A stretch of 52,924 bases of DNA, taken from an uncultured Olsenella sp. (GTDB lineage Bacteria; Actinomycetota; Coriobacteriia; Coriobacteriales; Atopobiaceae). Shown here one piece after another: positions 42,580-49,914 of the stretch (positions are counted from its first letter, which is position 1; every line of letters starts with the position of its first letter). The DNA lies in assembly GCA_900540955.1 (NCBI GenBank), contig UQIF01000014.1, positions 1 through 52,924 on the forward strand, read 5' to 3'. A program made the translations under genes and the position numbers. The notes under the pieces were generated by a model. It worked only from the letters and a program-made list of their open reading frames with translations. It ran no database searches and was not told the DNA's origin.

Positions 42580-42645
42580 GGCACCTCGCTGCCTCCGTTG
42601 ATTAACCTTCTAATTGTAGCGCGCTGGGCGTCGCGCGCCGGGCTA

Positions 42646-42723
42646 CGCGGAGCTCCCTCCGGATTCGACCAAAACACCACCTCAAACGAGCGGGTTTTGG
42701 GCAAAACCGGAGGGAGCTCCGCG
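42646..42723. repeat. 78-bp palindrome (GAGCTCCCTCC family), solitary copy
   Basis: Arms begin CGCGGAGCTCCCTCCGG and end with the complement, with a partly paired interior (GACCAAAAC / GTTTTGGGC). It lies between topA and tmk, 19 bases after the topA stop. The outer half matches the pair flanking the nuclease at 33492-34520, but no nuclease gene is next to this copy. Confidence 0.85.
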
Positions 42724-42742
42724 GTTTTCTTGGCAAGAAGCG

Positions 42743-45343
42743 CTACTCGGCCTTAGCGGTGGCCTTCTTTGCGCTCGACTTCTTTGCCGTGGTCTTCTTC
42801 GCGGCCGTCTTCTTCGCGGCGGCCTTCTTTGCCGGGGCCTTCTTCTCGGCGTCCTTCTTTGCGCCGGCGGCTTTCTTTGCGCCGCGCGCGGCCTTGGCGG
42901 CCTCGCGCTTCTCGCGTCCCGGGCAGTCCATGTTGGGGCAGAGCTTCCAGGGCCCGCGGGCGGTCTCGACGACAACCATCGGGGCGCCGCAGTCGGGGCA
43001 CTCCTCGCCCGTGGCCGAGAGCTTGCCGCGCGCAGGCAGCGGGTAGCTCGTGCCGCACTCCTCGTAGTTCGTGCAGCGAATGAAGCGCTTGCCCGTCTTT
43101 TCGGACTTGTGCGCGATGAGCTTGCCCTCGCGGCCGGCCTCGGCGCACGCCTTGCAGGTGCCGACATCGACGTCGGGCTCGACGTTTGTGGGGCAGGCGG
43201 GGTTGATGCACTGCTCGAAGGCGCGGCTGCGGAAGGGGTGGACCTTCACGCGCGGGGCGCCGCACTCCGGGCACACCGCGGCGTCGCCCTCGAGGGCCTC
43301 GATGCGGCCCTGCGGCAGCGGGTAGGTGACGTCGCACTCCGGCCAGCCCATGCAGCCGGCGAAGCTGCCGCGCGTCTTCGCGGAGGTCTTGACCACGAGG
43401 TCCTTGCCGCACTTGGGGCACACGCCGATCTTTGCGTCGGCGGTCACGGCGTCGGCGATGGCCTCGCTCAAATCCTCGGTGTGCTCGATGAGCCCGTCCA
43501 TCATCCCGGCAAGAAGGGCGCGGGAGTGGTTGACGACGTCGGTCTGGGTGTCGGCGCCCTCGGCGACCTTGTTCATGTCGTCCTCGAGCTCGCTCGTCAT
43601 CTCGGGCGTGGTGATACGGGGCGCATAGGTGTGCAGCGCGTCGATGATCGCCATGCCCAGCTGGGACGGCTCGCACGGGTCGTTCTTGAGGTACTTGCGC
43701 TGGTAGAGCGTGTCGATGATGCTCGCGCGCGTGGACTTGGTGCCGAGGCCGCGCTTCTCCATCTCCTGGATGAGCTTGCCTTGGCTGTAGCGCGCGGGCG
43801 GCTCGGTCTGCTTGGCGGCGAAGTCCATCGACTCGACGTCGCACACGTCGCCGACGTTGAGCTCGGGGAGCTGGTCGTCCTTCTTGAGGCCATAGGGGTA
43901 GATGGAGCGGAAGCCGGGCTTGGCCAGCACGTTTCCGCTCGCGGTGAAGGGCTCTCCGGCAACGTCGAGCGTGACCTTGGTGCCCTCGATGGTCGCCGGT
44001 CCCATGAGGGTGGCGAGGAAGCGGCGCGCGATCAGGTTGTAGAGCTTCCACGCCGCGGGCTGGAGCTTGTCGGGGTCGGCCGCGCCCGTGGGGTAGATGG
44101 GCGGGTGGTCGGTCGTCTCCTGCTTGCCGCGGGTGGCGGTGAGCTTGGGCTGGCCAAGAAGCGCCTGGCAGGTCGAGGCGTACTGCGGCACCTTGGAGAT
44201 GGTGCGCACGCAATCCTTGAGGTCGAGGGAGCTCGGGTAGACGGTGTTGTCGACGCGGGGATACGAGATGAGGCCGTCCATATAGAGGCTCTCGGCCAGG
44301 CGCATGGTTCGCGCGGGGCTGATGCCCTCGGCCGCCGCCGCGGCCTGGAGGCTCGTGGTGTTGAAGGGCACGGGCGGGCACTGGGTGCGGCTCTTGCGCT
44401 CGACGTCCTTGACCGTGGCCTCGTGGGCATGGGCGACCTTGCCCCAGGCGGCATCGGCGGCGTCCTTCTTCCAGAAGCGGCCCTCGGCGTGGGTGATCTT
44501 GAAGGCGTCGGAGCCCGCGTGGGCGGCCTCTCCCGAGATCACCCAGTAGTCGTCGGGCACAAAAGCCATGCGCTCGCGCTCGCGCTCGACCACCAGGGCG
44601 AGCGTCGGCGTCTGCACGCGACCTGCAGAGCGGGTGTTTCCCAGGCCGGAGAAACGAGCCGTGGTGAGGTAGCGCGTAAGGACGGCGCCCCAGATGAGGT
44701 CGATGTACTGGCGGCTCTCGCCCGCATCGGCGAGGTCCTGGTCAAGGTCGACGAGGTTCGCGAAGGCGTGGTCGATCTCGGCCTTGGTAAAGGCGGAGTA
44801 GCGCGCTCGGGAAACAGGCACGTCCGGGTTCACGTCGAGAATCTGGCGCAGGGCGTCGGAGCCGATGAGCTCGCCCTCGCGGTCGAAGTCGGTGCCGATG
44901 ACCACGGAGTCGGCCTTCTTCGCGAGGTTCTTGAGGGAGCGGATGATGCCCTTCTCGGCCGGGAGCTTCTGGATCGGGGCCCACACGAGGTACGGGAGGC
45001 TCGCGATCTTCCAGCCCTTGATGTCGATGCCGTCCTTGAGGTACGGCTTGCGCTTGGACTTGTAAGGCGGGCGCTCGAGGCCGTCGGGCAGGTCGGCAGG
45101 CATGATCTCGCCCTCTGCATCGACGGCGAACCAGCCCTCGGAGTCGTTGAACTTGAGCTCTGTCGGGAAGTCGGGCTGAAGGATGTGCCCGCGCAGGCCG
45201 ATAGTCACGCAGTCCTCACCGCCCATGCGGAAGCGGTAGACGGGCGTGTCATAGACCTTGTCCGCCTTGGGCTTGCCCGACTCAGAGAGCAGGCGGGCGA
45301 TCTGGCCTGCGGCGTCGTTCTTCTCGGTGACGATGAGCTTCAA
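42743..45343 (-). CDS. topA: Type IA DNA topoisomerase (TopA), archaeal-like, with four zinc ribbons and Lys/Ala tail
   Basis: Relaxes negative supercoils. The 866-residue product starts MKLIVTEKNDAAGQIARLLS, a TOPRIM start more like archaeal TopA than E. coli TopA. The acidic triad is in TDFDREGE (151-158). The active-site Tyr361 is in GLISYPRVDN, where bacterial enzymes have ITYMRTDS. Four Cys4-type ribbons follow (CPKCGKD, CPECGAP, CKACAEA, CPDCGAP). The last ~45 residues are a histone-H1-like repeat of AKK units (AKKTAAKKTTAKKSSAKK). The only well-placed promoter-like boxes are at 45404-45431. Confidence 0.92.
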   Translation of the reverse strand: MKLIVTEKNDAAGQIARLLSESGKPKADKVYDTPVYRFRMGGEDCVTIGLRGHILQPDFPTELKFNDSEGWFAVDAEGEIMPADLPDGLERPPYKSKRKPYLKDGIDIKGWKIASLPYLVWAPIQKLPAEKGIIRSLKNLAKKADSVVIGTDFDREGELIGSDALRQILDVNPDVPVSRARYSAFTKAEIDHAFANLVDLDQDLADAGESRQYIDLIWGAVLTRYLTTARFSGLGNTRSAGRVQTPTLALVVERERERMAFVPDDYWVISGEAAHAGSDAFKITHAEGRFWKKDAADAAWGKVAHAHEATVKDVERKSRTQCPPVPFNTTSLQAAAAAEGISPARTMRLAESLYMDGLISYPRVDNTVYPSSLDLKDCVRTISKVPQYASTCQALLGQPKLTATRGKQETTDHPPIYPTGAADPDKLQPAAWKLYNLIARRFLATLMGPATIEGTKVTLDVAGEPFTASGNVLAKPGFRSIYPYGLKKDDQLPELNVGDVCDVESMDFAAKQTEPPARYSQGKLIQEMEKRGLGTKSTRASIIDTLYQRKYLKNDPCEPSQLGMAIIDALHTYAPRITTPEMTSELEDDMNKVAEGADTQTDVVNHSRALLAGMMDGLIEHTEDLSEAIADAVTADAKIGVCPKCGKDLVVKTSAKTRGSFAGCMGWPECDVTYPLPQGRIEALEGDAAVCPECGAPRVKVHPFRSRAFEQCINPACPTNVEPDVDVGTCKACAEAGREGKLIAHKSEKTGKRFIRCTNYEECGTSYPLPARGKLSATGEECPDCGAPMVVVETARGPWKLCPNMDCPGREKREAAKAARGAKKAAGAKKDAEKKAPAKKAAAKKTAAKKTTAKKSSAKKATAKAE

Positions 45344-45403
45344 GGGTGGATCCTAACTATCTGTGGTGCCTTTGCGTCCGCGGCGGGGCGCTCCCGTGCG
45401 CAC

Positions 45404-45431
45404 ATTATATAGAGAAGTTAACGGGCGGCAA
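45404..45431 (-). promoter_or_regulatory. Promoter of topA
   Basis: On the minus strand, TTGCCG (45426-45431) and TATAAT (45404-45409) are separated by 16 bases, about 60 bases upstream of topA. The -35 box lies inside the stem of the tatC terminator. Confidence 0.6.
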
Positions 45432-45450
45432 GGTCTCCCTTGCCGCCCGT
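45421..45450 (-). terminator. Terminator after tatC
   Basis: Perfect 13-bp stem (45421-45433 with 45438-45450) with 4-base loop, then TTAACTTC on the minus strand. Confidence 0.7.
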
Positions 45451-45469
45451 CATGGTTTGCACGGATTGT

Positions 45470-46258
45470 TTATTCCTCTTCGAAGGCGTGCTTTTCGTAG
45501 TCCTCGCGCGTCCACTTGAGCGATGCCTTGCCGTCGCGGGCGATGAGCACGTAGCGTGCGACGGCGAGCGCGACCTCATACAGCGCGATGAGCGCGGCGA
45601 ACATGAGGACCATGGTCACGGGGCTCGCGTCGGGGGTGACGATGGCCGAGAGCGCCATGAGGCCCACATAGACGTAGCGCCACTGGCCGCGCAGGGTGGA
45701 GTAGGGAACGAGGTGCAGGATCGTGAGATAGAAGATCACGAGCGGCAGCTGGAACGCGATGCCGAAGCCGATCTCGAGCATCATATAGATGTTGAGGTAG
45801 TCCTCGGCGTCCGCGATGGAGTTGGCGAACTCGAAGGTCTGGTCGAGCAGCCAGCCAAAGGCGGCGGGCTGGATGATGAAGTAGCAGAAGATCATGCCGA
45901 AGAAGAAGAGCGCGACCATGGCGGCGACGGTCGGGACGACCCACTTGCGCTCCTTGGGCTTAAGCGCCGGCAGAAAGAAGCCCATGACCTCCCAGATGAT
46001 AATCGGCGTGCAGATGATCACGGCAAAGAAGCACGCGACCTTGAAGCGGATGGTGAAGCCGCCGAGCGCCGTGAGGACGGTCAGCTGGCCGCCGCGCATG
46101 GCTTCGCTGATCTGCTCCATCATGATCTCGATGAGGGTTGGGGTGGCAAAGTAGACGATGACGGCGCAGACGATGACGGACATCACGATGATGGTGACCC
46201 TGCGTCGGAGCTCGCCGAGATGGTCGAACAGGGGCATACGTGCGGGACCGATGGGCAT
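45470..46258 (-). CDS. tatC: Sec-independent protein translocase TatC
   Basis: Receptor subunit of the twin-arginine translocase, 262 residues with six membrane helices. It starts MPIGPARMPLFDHLGELRRR, the usual TatC N-terminus, with the conserved FxxHLxELR. The first periplasmic loop and the FEFANSIADAEDYLNIYMMLEIGFGIAFQLP region (~140-172) fit the family. The C-terminal tail is somewhat longer than usual (SLKWTREDYEKHAFEEE). It lies 3 bases after the tatB gene. The wall hydrolase at 3573-4799 is a likely substrate. Confidence 0.95.
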   Translation of the reverse strand: MPIGPARMPLFDHLGELRRRVTIIVMSVIVCAVIVYFATPTLIEIMMEQISEAMRGGQLTVLTALGGFTIRFKVACFFAVIICTPIIIWEVMGFFLPALKPKERKWVVPTVAAMVALFFFGMIFCYFIIQPAAFGWLLDQTFEFANSIADAEDYLNIYMMLEIGFGIAFQLPLVIFYLTILHLVPYSTLRGQWRYVYVGLMALSAIVTPDASPVTMVLMFAALIALYEVALAVARYVLIARDGKASLKWTREDYEKHAFEEE

Positions 46259-46261
46259 GGC

Positions 46262-46816
46262 TTAGGCCTCCTTCTGGGTGTCGGGCTCGGACGGGGCGGC
46301 CTCAGCGTCAGCGTTCTCGGCGGCGGGCTCGGGCTCGGCGGCGGGGCGCTTCATCGAGTAGAGATCGGCGACGGAGGGCTTCTTCGGGGCCTCCTCGGCC
46401 GGCTCGTCCTTCTTGGCGGCCTCGGCGGCGGGGGCGTCGGCGGCCTCATCGCTCGCAGCGGCGGCCTGCTTCTCGGCGGCCTCGCGGGCCTTGCGCTCGG
46501 CCTCGAGGCGCTTCTTGCGCTCGGCGAAGGTCTCGGTGCGCTTGGCGGCGGCACCCTCCTGCCCGCCCTCGATGTCGGCGTCCTCGTCGAACTCGACGCG
46601 CTTGCGGTTGGGCTTCTTGGGGTTGTCGCTCATCGCCTCGGTGGCGGGGTCGACGATCTCGGTCTGGACGACCTGCGTGAAGCCCTCCTGCGCGTTGCGG
46701 AACTGGCGCAGGGCGCGGCCCAGGGTCTTGCCCATGCCGGGAAGCTTGTCGGGTCCGAAAATCATGAACGCAAAGAGCAGGATGAGTACGAGCTCTGTTT
46801 CTCCGATGCCAAACAC
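46262..46816 (-). CDS. tatB: TatA/TatB-family translocase subunit with long acidic tail
   Basis: The 184-residue product has the single N-terminal helix plus amphipathic helix of the TatA/B family: MFGIGETELVLILLFAFMIFGPDKLPGMGKTLGRALRQFRNAQEG. The FGP hinge is at ~20-22. Glu at position 8 and the length favour TatB; a combined TatA/B role is possible. From residue ~60 the protein is highly charged, Ala/Glu/Lys-rich, with helical and proline-rich parts and no fold I recognise. It is followed directly by tatC. No separate tatA is visible in this window. Confidence 0.85.
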   Translation of the reverse strand: MFGIGETELVLILLFAFMIFGPDKLPGMGKTLGRALRQFRNAQEGFTQVVQTEIVDPATEAMSDNPKKPNRKRVEFDEDADIEGGQEGAAAKRTETFAERKKRLEAERKAREAAEKQAAAASDEAADAPAAEAAKKDEPAEEAPKKPSVADLYSMKRPAAEPEPAAENADAEAAPSEPDTQKEA

Positions 46817-46834
46817 TGGTGGGGTTCCCTTCGT

Positions 46835-47140
46835 TTACTGCCTGATATTGAGGTCGTCGGCAACGCCGAGCAGGCCCAGCACGCGGGCCACGTTTTTCTG
46901 GGGGCTCGCAACAACGAGCTTCTTGCCGGCGTCCGCCGCGCGATGGGCGGCGCCCACAAGGACGCCGATGCCGGTCGAGTCGATGTAGGGCACCTGCGAA
47001 AGGTCGACGGTAACCTCGGGCGCGTCGAGCACGAGCGCGGCGTCGACAGCGTTGCGCAGCTCGTCGGCGTTCGAGACGTCGACCTCGCCCTCGACGAGAA
47101 CGCGTGCCGCATCTACGCTGGTGTTGATGGAAAGGCTCAT
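46835..47140 (-). CDS. STAS-domain anti-sigma-factor antagonist-like protein
   Basis: Single STAS domain of 101 residues, like SpoIIAA/RsbV. The phosphorylatable Ser is in the conserved DSTGIGVLVGA (~54-64). In the known systems the unphosphorylated form frees a sigma factor by binding its anti-sigma kinase. No kinase, phosphatase or sigma factor gene is nearby, so its partner is unknown; a role with the adjacent Tat genes is unlikely but not excluded. It starts behind a GGAGGAAG ribosome site and ends 18 bases before tatB. Confidence 0.88.
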   Translation of the reverse strand: MSLSINTSVDAARVLVEGEVDVSNADELRNAVDAALVLDAPEVTVDLSQVPYIDSTGIGVLVGAAHRAADAGKKLVVASPQKNVARVLGLLGVADDLNIRQ

Positions 47141-47161
47141 ATCTTCCTCCTTAAGAGGGGC

Positions 47162-47947
47162 CTAGAGGCCCGTGCCCGAGAGACTGCCCAAGGTGTCGGA
47201 AAGACCCTGGGAGCCCGTCGCGGACGAGCCGGTGGTTGACGTTGAATCCGACGAGGCGGAGTCGCCGGAGGAGTCGCCGCTCTCGGCGGACTCGATGGCG
47301 GAAAGGCGCTGGGTCGCGTAGGACTTGGCGCCGTACTCGTCGTCGGGGTCGGTCTCCTGCGCCTTGGTGTACGCCTCCTTGGCGGCATCGGTATTGCCGG
47401 AGGCCTCGTAAAGAAGCCCGAGGTTTGCCCAGGCGGGGCCGTAATCGGGGGCGGAGGCGGTCAGCTCCTCGAGCTGGTTTAGGGCGGAGGTGCCGTCCTG
47501 CTGGTAGAAGGCGCACATTGCCTTGTCGCAGCGGACGGCGTTGGAGTCCTTGATGGCGAGGTACTCGTCGTAGTACTTGACGGCCTTGCTCAGAAGCTCG
47601 TTGGCGTGGCTCGTGTCGGCGTCCGTGGAGCCAAAATAGCGCACGTAGACGCCCCAGGTCATGTAGCCCTTGCCCAGGTTGAGCAGGGTGGCGAGGTCCG
47701 TGGGGTCGGAGGAGTACTTCTCCTCGAGGGAGGCAACGACGTCGGTGTACTTGGCGTCGGCGCTCGCGACGTCGGTGACGCTCGCGGACTGCTGCTCGGA
47801 GGTGGAGGAGCCGCCCTGGCTCGACGAGAAGATGGCGGCGAAAGACGGAAGCATAAGCGACGCGGCCATGAGGATGGCGAAGAAGACGATAAGGATCTTC
47901 CCGCCGAGGCCGATGTTGTCGCTCTTGTTGGTGCTCTTCTTCGCCAT
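47162..47947 (-). CDS. Membrane-anchored TPR-repeat protein
   Basis: Protein of 261 residues of unknown specific role. After a short basic N-terminus (MAKKSTNKSDNIGLGG) comes one membrane helix (KILIVFFAILMAASLMLPSFAAIF), then a Ser-rich linker. Two to three TPR-like helical pairs (~75-215) include DLATLLNLGKGYMTWGVYV and YGPAWANLGLLYEASGNTDAAKEAYTKAQETDP. The C-terminus is Ser/Gly/Thr-rich. ATG 47947 is chosen as the start since it has GAAGGG upstream. Being just upstream of the STAS and tat genes, it may be a scaffold in export or envelope assembly (inference). Confidence 0.75.
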   Translation of the reverse strand: MAKKSTNKSDNIGLGGKILIVFFAILMAASLMLPSFAAIFSSSQGGSSTSEQQSASVTDVASADAKYTDVVASLEEKYSSDPTDLATLLNLGKGYMTWGVYVRYFGSTDADTSHANELLSKAVKYYDEYLAIKDSNAVRCDKAMCAFYQQDGTSALNQLEELTASAPDYGPAWANLGLLYEASGNTDAAKEAYTKAQETDPDDEYGAKSYATQRLSAIESAESGDSSGDSASSDSTSTTGSSATGSQGLSDTLGSLSGTGL

Positions 47948-48014
47948 GCGATGGCGTCCCTTCTTGTCGCTCACATCCTTGGGCAGTATGCCCATAAGCC
48001 TATAGAGTATGGCA

Positions 48015-48047
48015 CGAGAGCCCCTCCCGTGGCGGGAAGGGCTCTCG
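48015..48047. terminator. Hairpin between the aminotransferase and TPR genes
   Basis: 15-base arms (48015-48029 with 48033-48047, one mismatch, 3-base loop). It follows the 87-bp palindrome on the minus strand and probably ends the aminotransferase transcript. Confidence 0.6.
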
Positions 48048-48066
48048 CGGACTCAAAAATCCCGAG

Positions 48067-48153
48067 TTGGGACAAAAGGGACGGGGGATTTTGTCCCAAG
48101 TTGTGGAGACGCTCCTCATTTTGGGACAAAATCCCCCGTCCCTTTTGTCCCAG
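48067..48153. repeat. 87-bp intergenic palindrome, copy 2
   Basis: Same arms as 4891-4977 (GGGACAAAAGGGACGGGGGA and complement), 87 bases long, with a slightly different centre. It ends 2 bases before the stop codon of the minus-strand aminotransferase gene. Confidence 0.9.
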
Positions 48154-48155
48154 GG

Positions 48156-49439
48156 TTAGCGGGCGGCCTTGGCGAGGCGGGCGCTCACGAGCTTGACGGC
48201 GACGACGAAGACGTCGAGCGCCTGGCCGAGCTCATCGAGCGAGGGGTAGGTCGGGGCAATGCGGATGTTCGTGTCCCTGGGGTCCTCGCCGTAGGGCCAG
48301 GTTGCGCCGGCGCCGGTGAGCTTGACGCCGAGTTCGGCCATGAGGGCCACGATGGCCTTGGCGGAGCCCTCCGGGCCGTCGAAGCTCACGAAGTAGCCGC
48401 CCTTGGGGTTCGTCCAGGTGGCGACGCCCGTGTTCGCCAGGCCGTCGGCCAGCTTCCGCTGCACGAGCTCGAAGCGCGGGCCGACGATGGCCGCGTGCTT
48501 CTTCATGTGGGCGCGGACGCCGTCGAGGTCCTTGAGGAACTTGACGTGGGCGAGCTGGCCGATCTTCTCGGGGCTGACGCGCATCGTCGAGAAGGCCTCG
48601 CGGATCTGAGCCATGTCGTCGGGGTCGGCGGTCATGAAGGCGATGCCGGAGCTCGGGAAGGTCACCTTGGCGGTGGAGCCGAACTCGTAGACGAGGTTCT
48701 TCGCGCCCGCCTCACGCAGGGCGCCGAAGATGTTGAGCAGGTGGTCGCCCTCGCCCTCGAAGGTGTGGACGCAGTAGGCGTTGTCCCAGAAGATGCGGAA
48801 GTCGGGCGCCGTGGGCTTCAAGGCCGCGAAGGCGCGCACGGTCTCGTCGGAGTAGGTGACGCCCGTGGGGTTGGCGTACATCGGGACGCACCAGATGCCC
48901 TTGACCTGCGGGTCGTTCTCCACATACTCGCGCACGACGTCCATGTCGGGGCCGTCTGCGAGCATGGGGACGGGGATGTTCTTGATGCCGTAGCTCGCCG
49001 TGACGGTGAAGTGGCGGTCATAGCCGGGCGCGGGGCAGAGGAACTTGACCTCGCCCTGCTGCGACCAGGGCTTCTGGCCGGCGATGCCGTGGGTGAAGGC
49101 GCGGCACACGGTGTCGTGCATGAGGTTCAGGCTGGATGAGCCGCTGACGATCACGTTGGCGGCGTCGACGCCAAGAATCTGGGCGGCGAGCTTGCGAGCG
49201 GAGGGGATGCCGTCGGGCAGGCCGTAGTTGTCGACCGCGACGCCCTCGTCGGTGAGATCGGTCTCGGAGGTAAGAAGGTCGAGCATCGGCTTGGACAGCG
49301 CGGTCTGCTCGGGGCTCGGCTTGCCGCGCGCCATATCGAGCTTAAGGCCGAGCGAGCGCACCTCGTCCGCCTGGGCCTCGAGATCGGCGATCGCCGCGTC
49401 GAGCTCGGAATCGGTCATTGCCTCGTACATGTTGGGCAT
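48156..49439 (-). CDS. Aspartate-type aminotransferase (PF12897-like subgroup)
   Basis: PLP-dependent class I transaminase of 427 residues. The PLP lysine is Lys258 in YEFGSTAKVTFPSSG. DNYGLPDGIPSARKLAAQILG, VSGSSSLNLMHDTV, CPAPGYDRHF and YANPTGVTYSDE follow the pattern of the aspartate aminotransferase subgroup 1c (MocR-like but without the DNA-binding domain). Aspartate is the likely donor in that subgroup; this is family knowledge, not shown here. It is divergent from the small gene at 49524, with a palindromic promoter region between them. Confidence 0.87.
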   Translation of the reverse strand: MPNMYEAMTDSELDAAIADLEAQADEVRSLGLKLDMARGKPSPEQTALSKPMLDLLTSETDLTDEGVAVDNYGLPDGIPSARKLAAQILGVDAANVIVSGSSSLNLMHDTVCRAFTHGIAGQKPWSQQGEVKFLCPAPGYDRHFTVTASYGIKNIPVPMLADGPDMDVVREYVENDPQVKGIWCVPMYANPTGVTYSDETVRAFAALKPTAPDFRIFWDNAYCVHTFEGEGDHLLNIFGALREAGAKNLVYEFGSTAKVTFPSSGIAFMTADPDDMAQIREAFSTMRVSPEKIGQLAHVKFLKDLDGVRAHMKKHAAIVGPRFELVQRKLADGLANTGVATWTNPKGGYFVSFDGPEGSAKAIVALMAELGVKLTGAGATWPYGEDPRDTNIRIAPTYPSLDELGQALDVFVVAVKLVSARLAKAAR

Positions 49440-49460
49440 GGAAGTCCTCCTTCGTCGGTG

Positions 49461-49488
49461 GCCGCGCTGAGTATAGTATTAGCGCGGC
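49461..49488. promoter_or_regulatory. Palindromic divergent promoter region
   Basis: GCCGCGCT (49461-49468) and AGCGCGGC (49481-49488) flank overlapping -10-like boxes on both strands: TATAGT (49472-49477, plus) and TATACT (49470-49475, minus). It lies between the divergent aminotransferase and 88-residue-protein genes. Confidence 0.45.
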
Positions 49489-49523
49489 GCGGGTGCGCGC
49501 GTCGTTGGCAGAAAGGTTTGCAC

Positions 49524-49790
49524 ATGGACATGTTCGAGATCCGCTCCGAAGACTACGGCGAGCTCCAGCGCCTTGTGGACGCCCTGTTCCGCCCGGGCAT
49601 CTCGAGCCGCGCCACCGTGAGCAAGATTGACGTGCTCACGACCTCGGACGCCTTCGATTTCTGCGACGACCTCGCCGAGGTGATCGACCTTCTTCCCACC
49701 CGCAGCTTCACGCGCACGCAGCTGTGCGACCAGATGAACTCGATTCTCTCGGGCCACGGCTGGGGCGGCGTCTACGGGACGGTCGAGTAG
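49524..49790 (+). CDS. Small conserved-looking protein of unknown function
   Basis: Reading frame of 88 residues from ATG 49524 with AAAGG upstream: MDMFEIRSEDYGELQRLVDALFRPGISSRATVSKIDVLTTSDAFDF... Composition is balanced and acidic, and it has codon use like its neighbours, so I consider it a real gene. A pattern of hydrophobic and charged residues suggests a small alpha/beta or helical cytosolic protein. I recognise no domain. It shares a control region with the aminotransferase and is convergent with yebC. Confidence 0.65.
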   Translation: MDMFEIRSEDYGELQRLVDALFRPGISSRATVSKIDVLTTSDAFDFCDDLAEVIDLLPTRSFTRTQLCDQMNSILSGHGWGGVYGTVE

Positions 49791-49858
49791 GGGGCGCACT
49801 TAGGCGCAAAGAAGGGCGCACGGAGGCGCGGCGCGCGCAAAACCTCGACAACAAATAA

Positions 49859-49884
49859 CGGCGCCCGGGAGACCCCGGGCGCCG
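49859..49884 (-). terminator. Terminator of yebC
   Basis: Perfect 11-bp GC stem (49859-49869 with 49874-49884), loop of 4, then TTATTTGTTG on the minus strand. Confidence 0.75.
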
Positions 49885-49914
49885 CACACGAGCGAATCGG
49901 CTATGCCGTCGACG

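Noticed and set aside
42759..43083. Phe/Ala-rich frame antisense to the topA tail (repeated FFAAVFF pattern)
   Set aside because: It is the complement of the AAG-rich Lys/Ala tail codons; no ribosome site and no independent evidence.
43109..45412. A 767-codon frame antisense to topA
   Set aside because: Shadow of the topoisomerase gene; no recognisable motifs.
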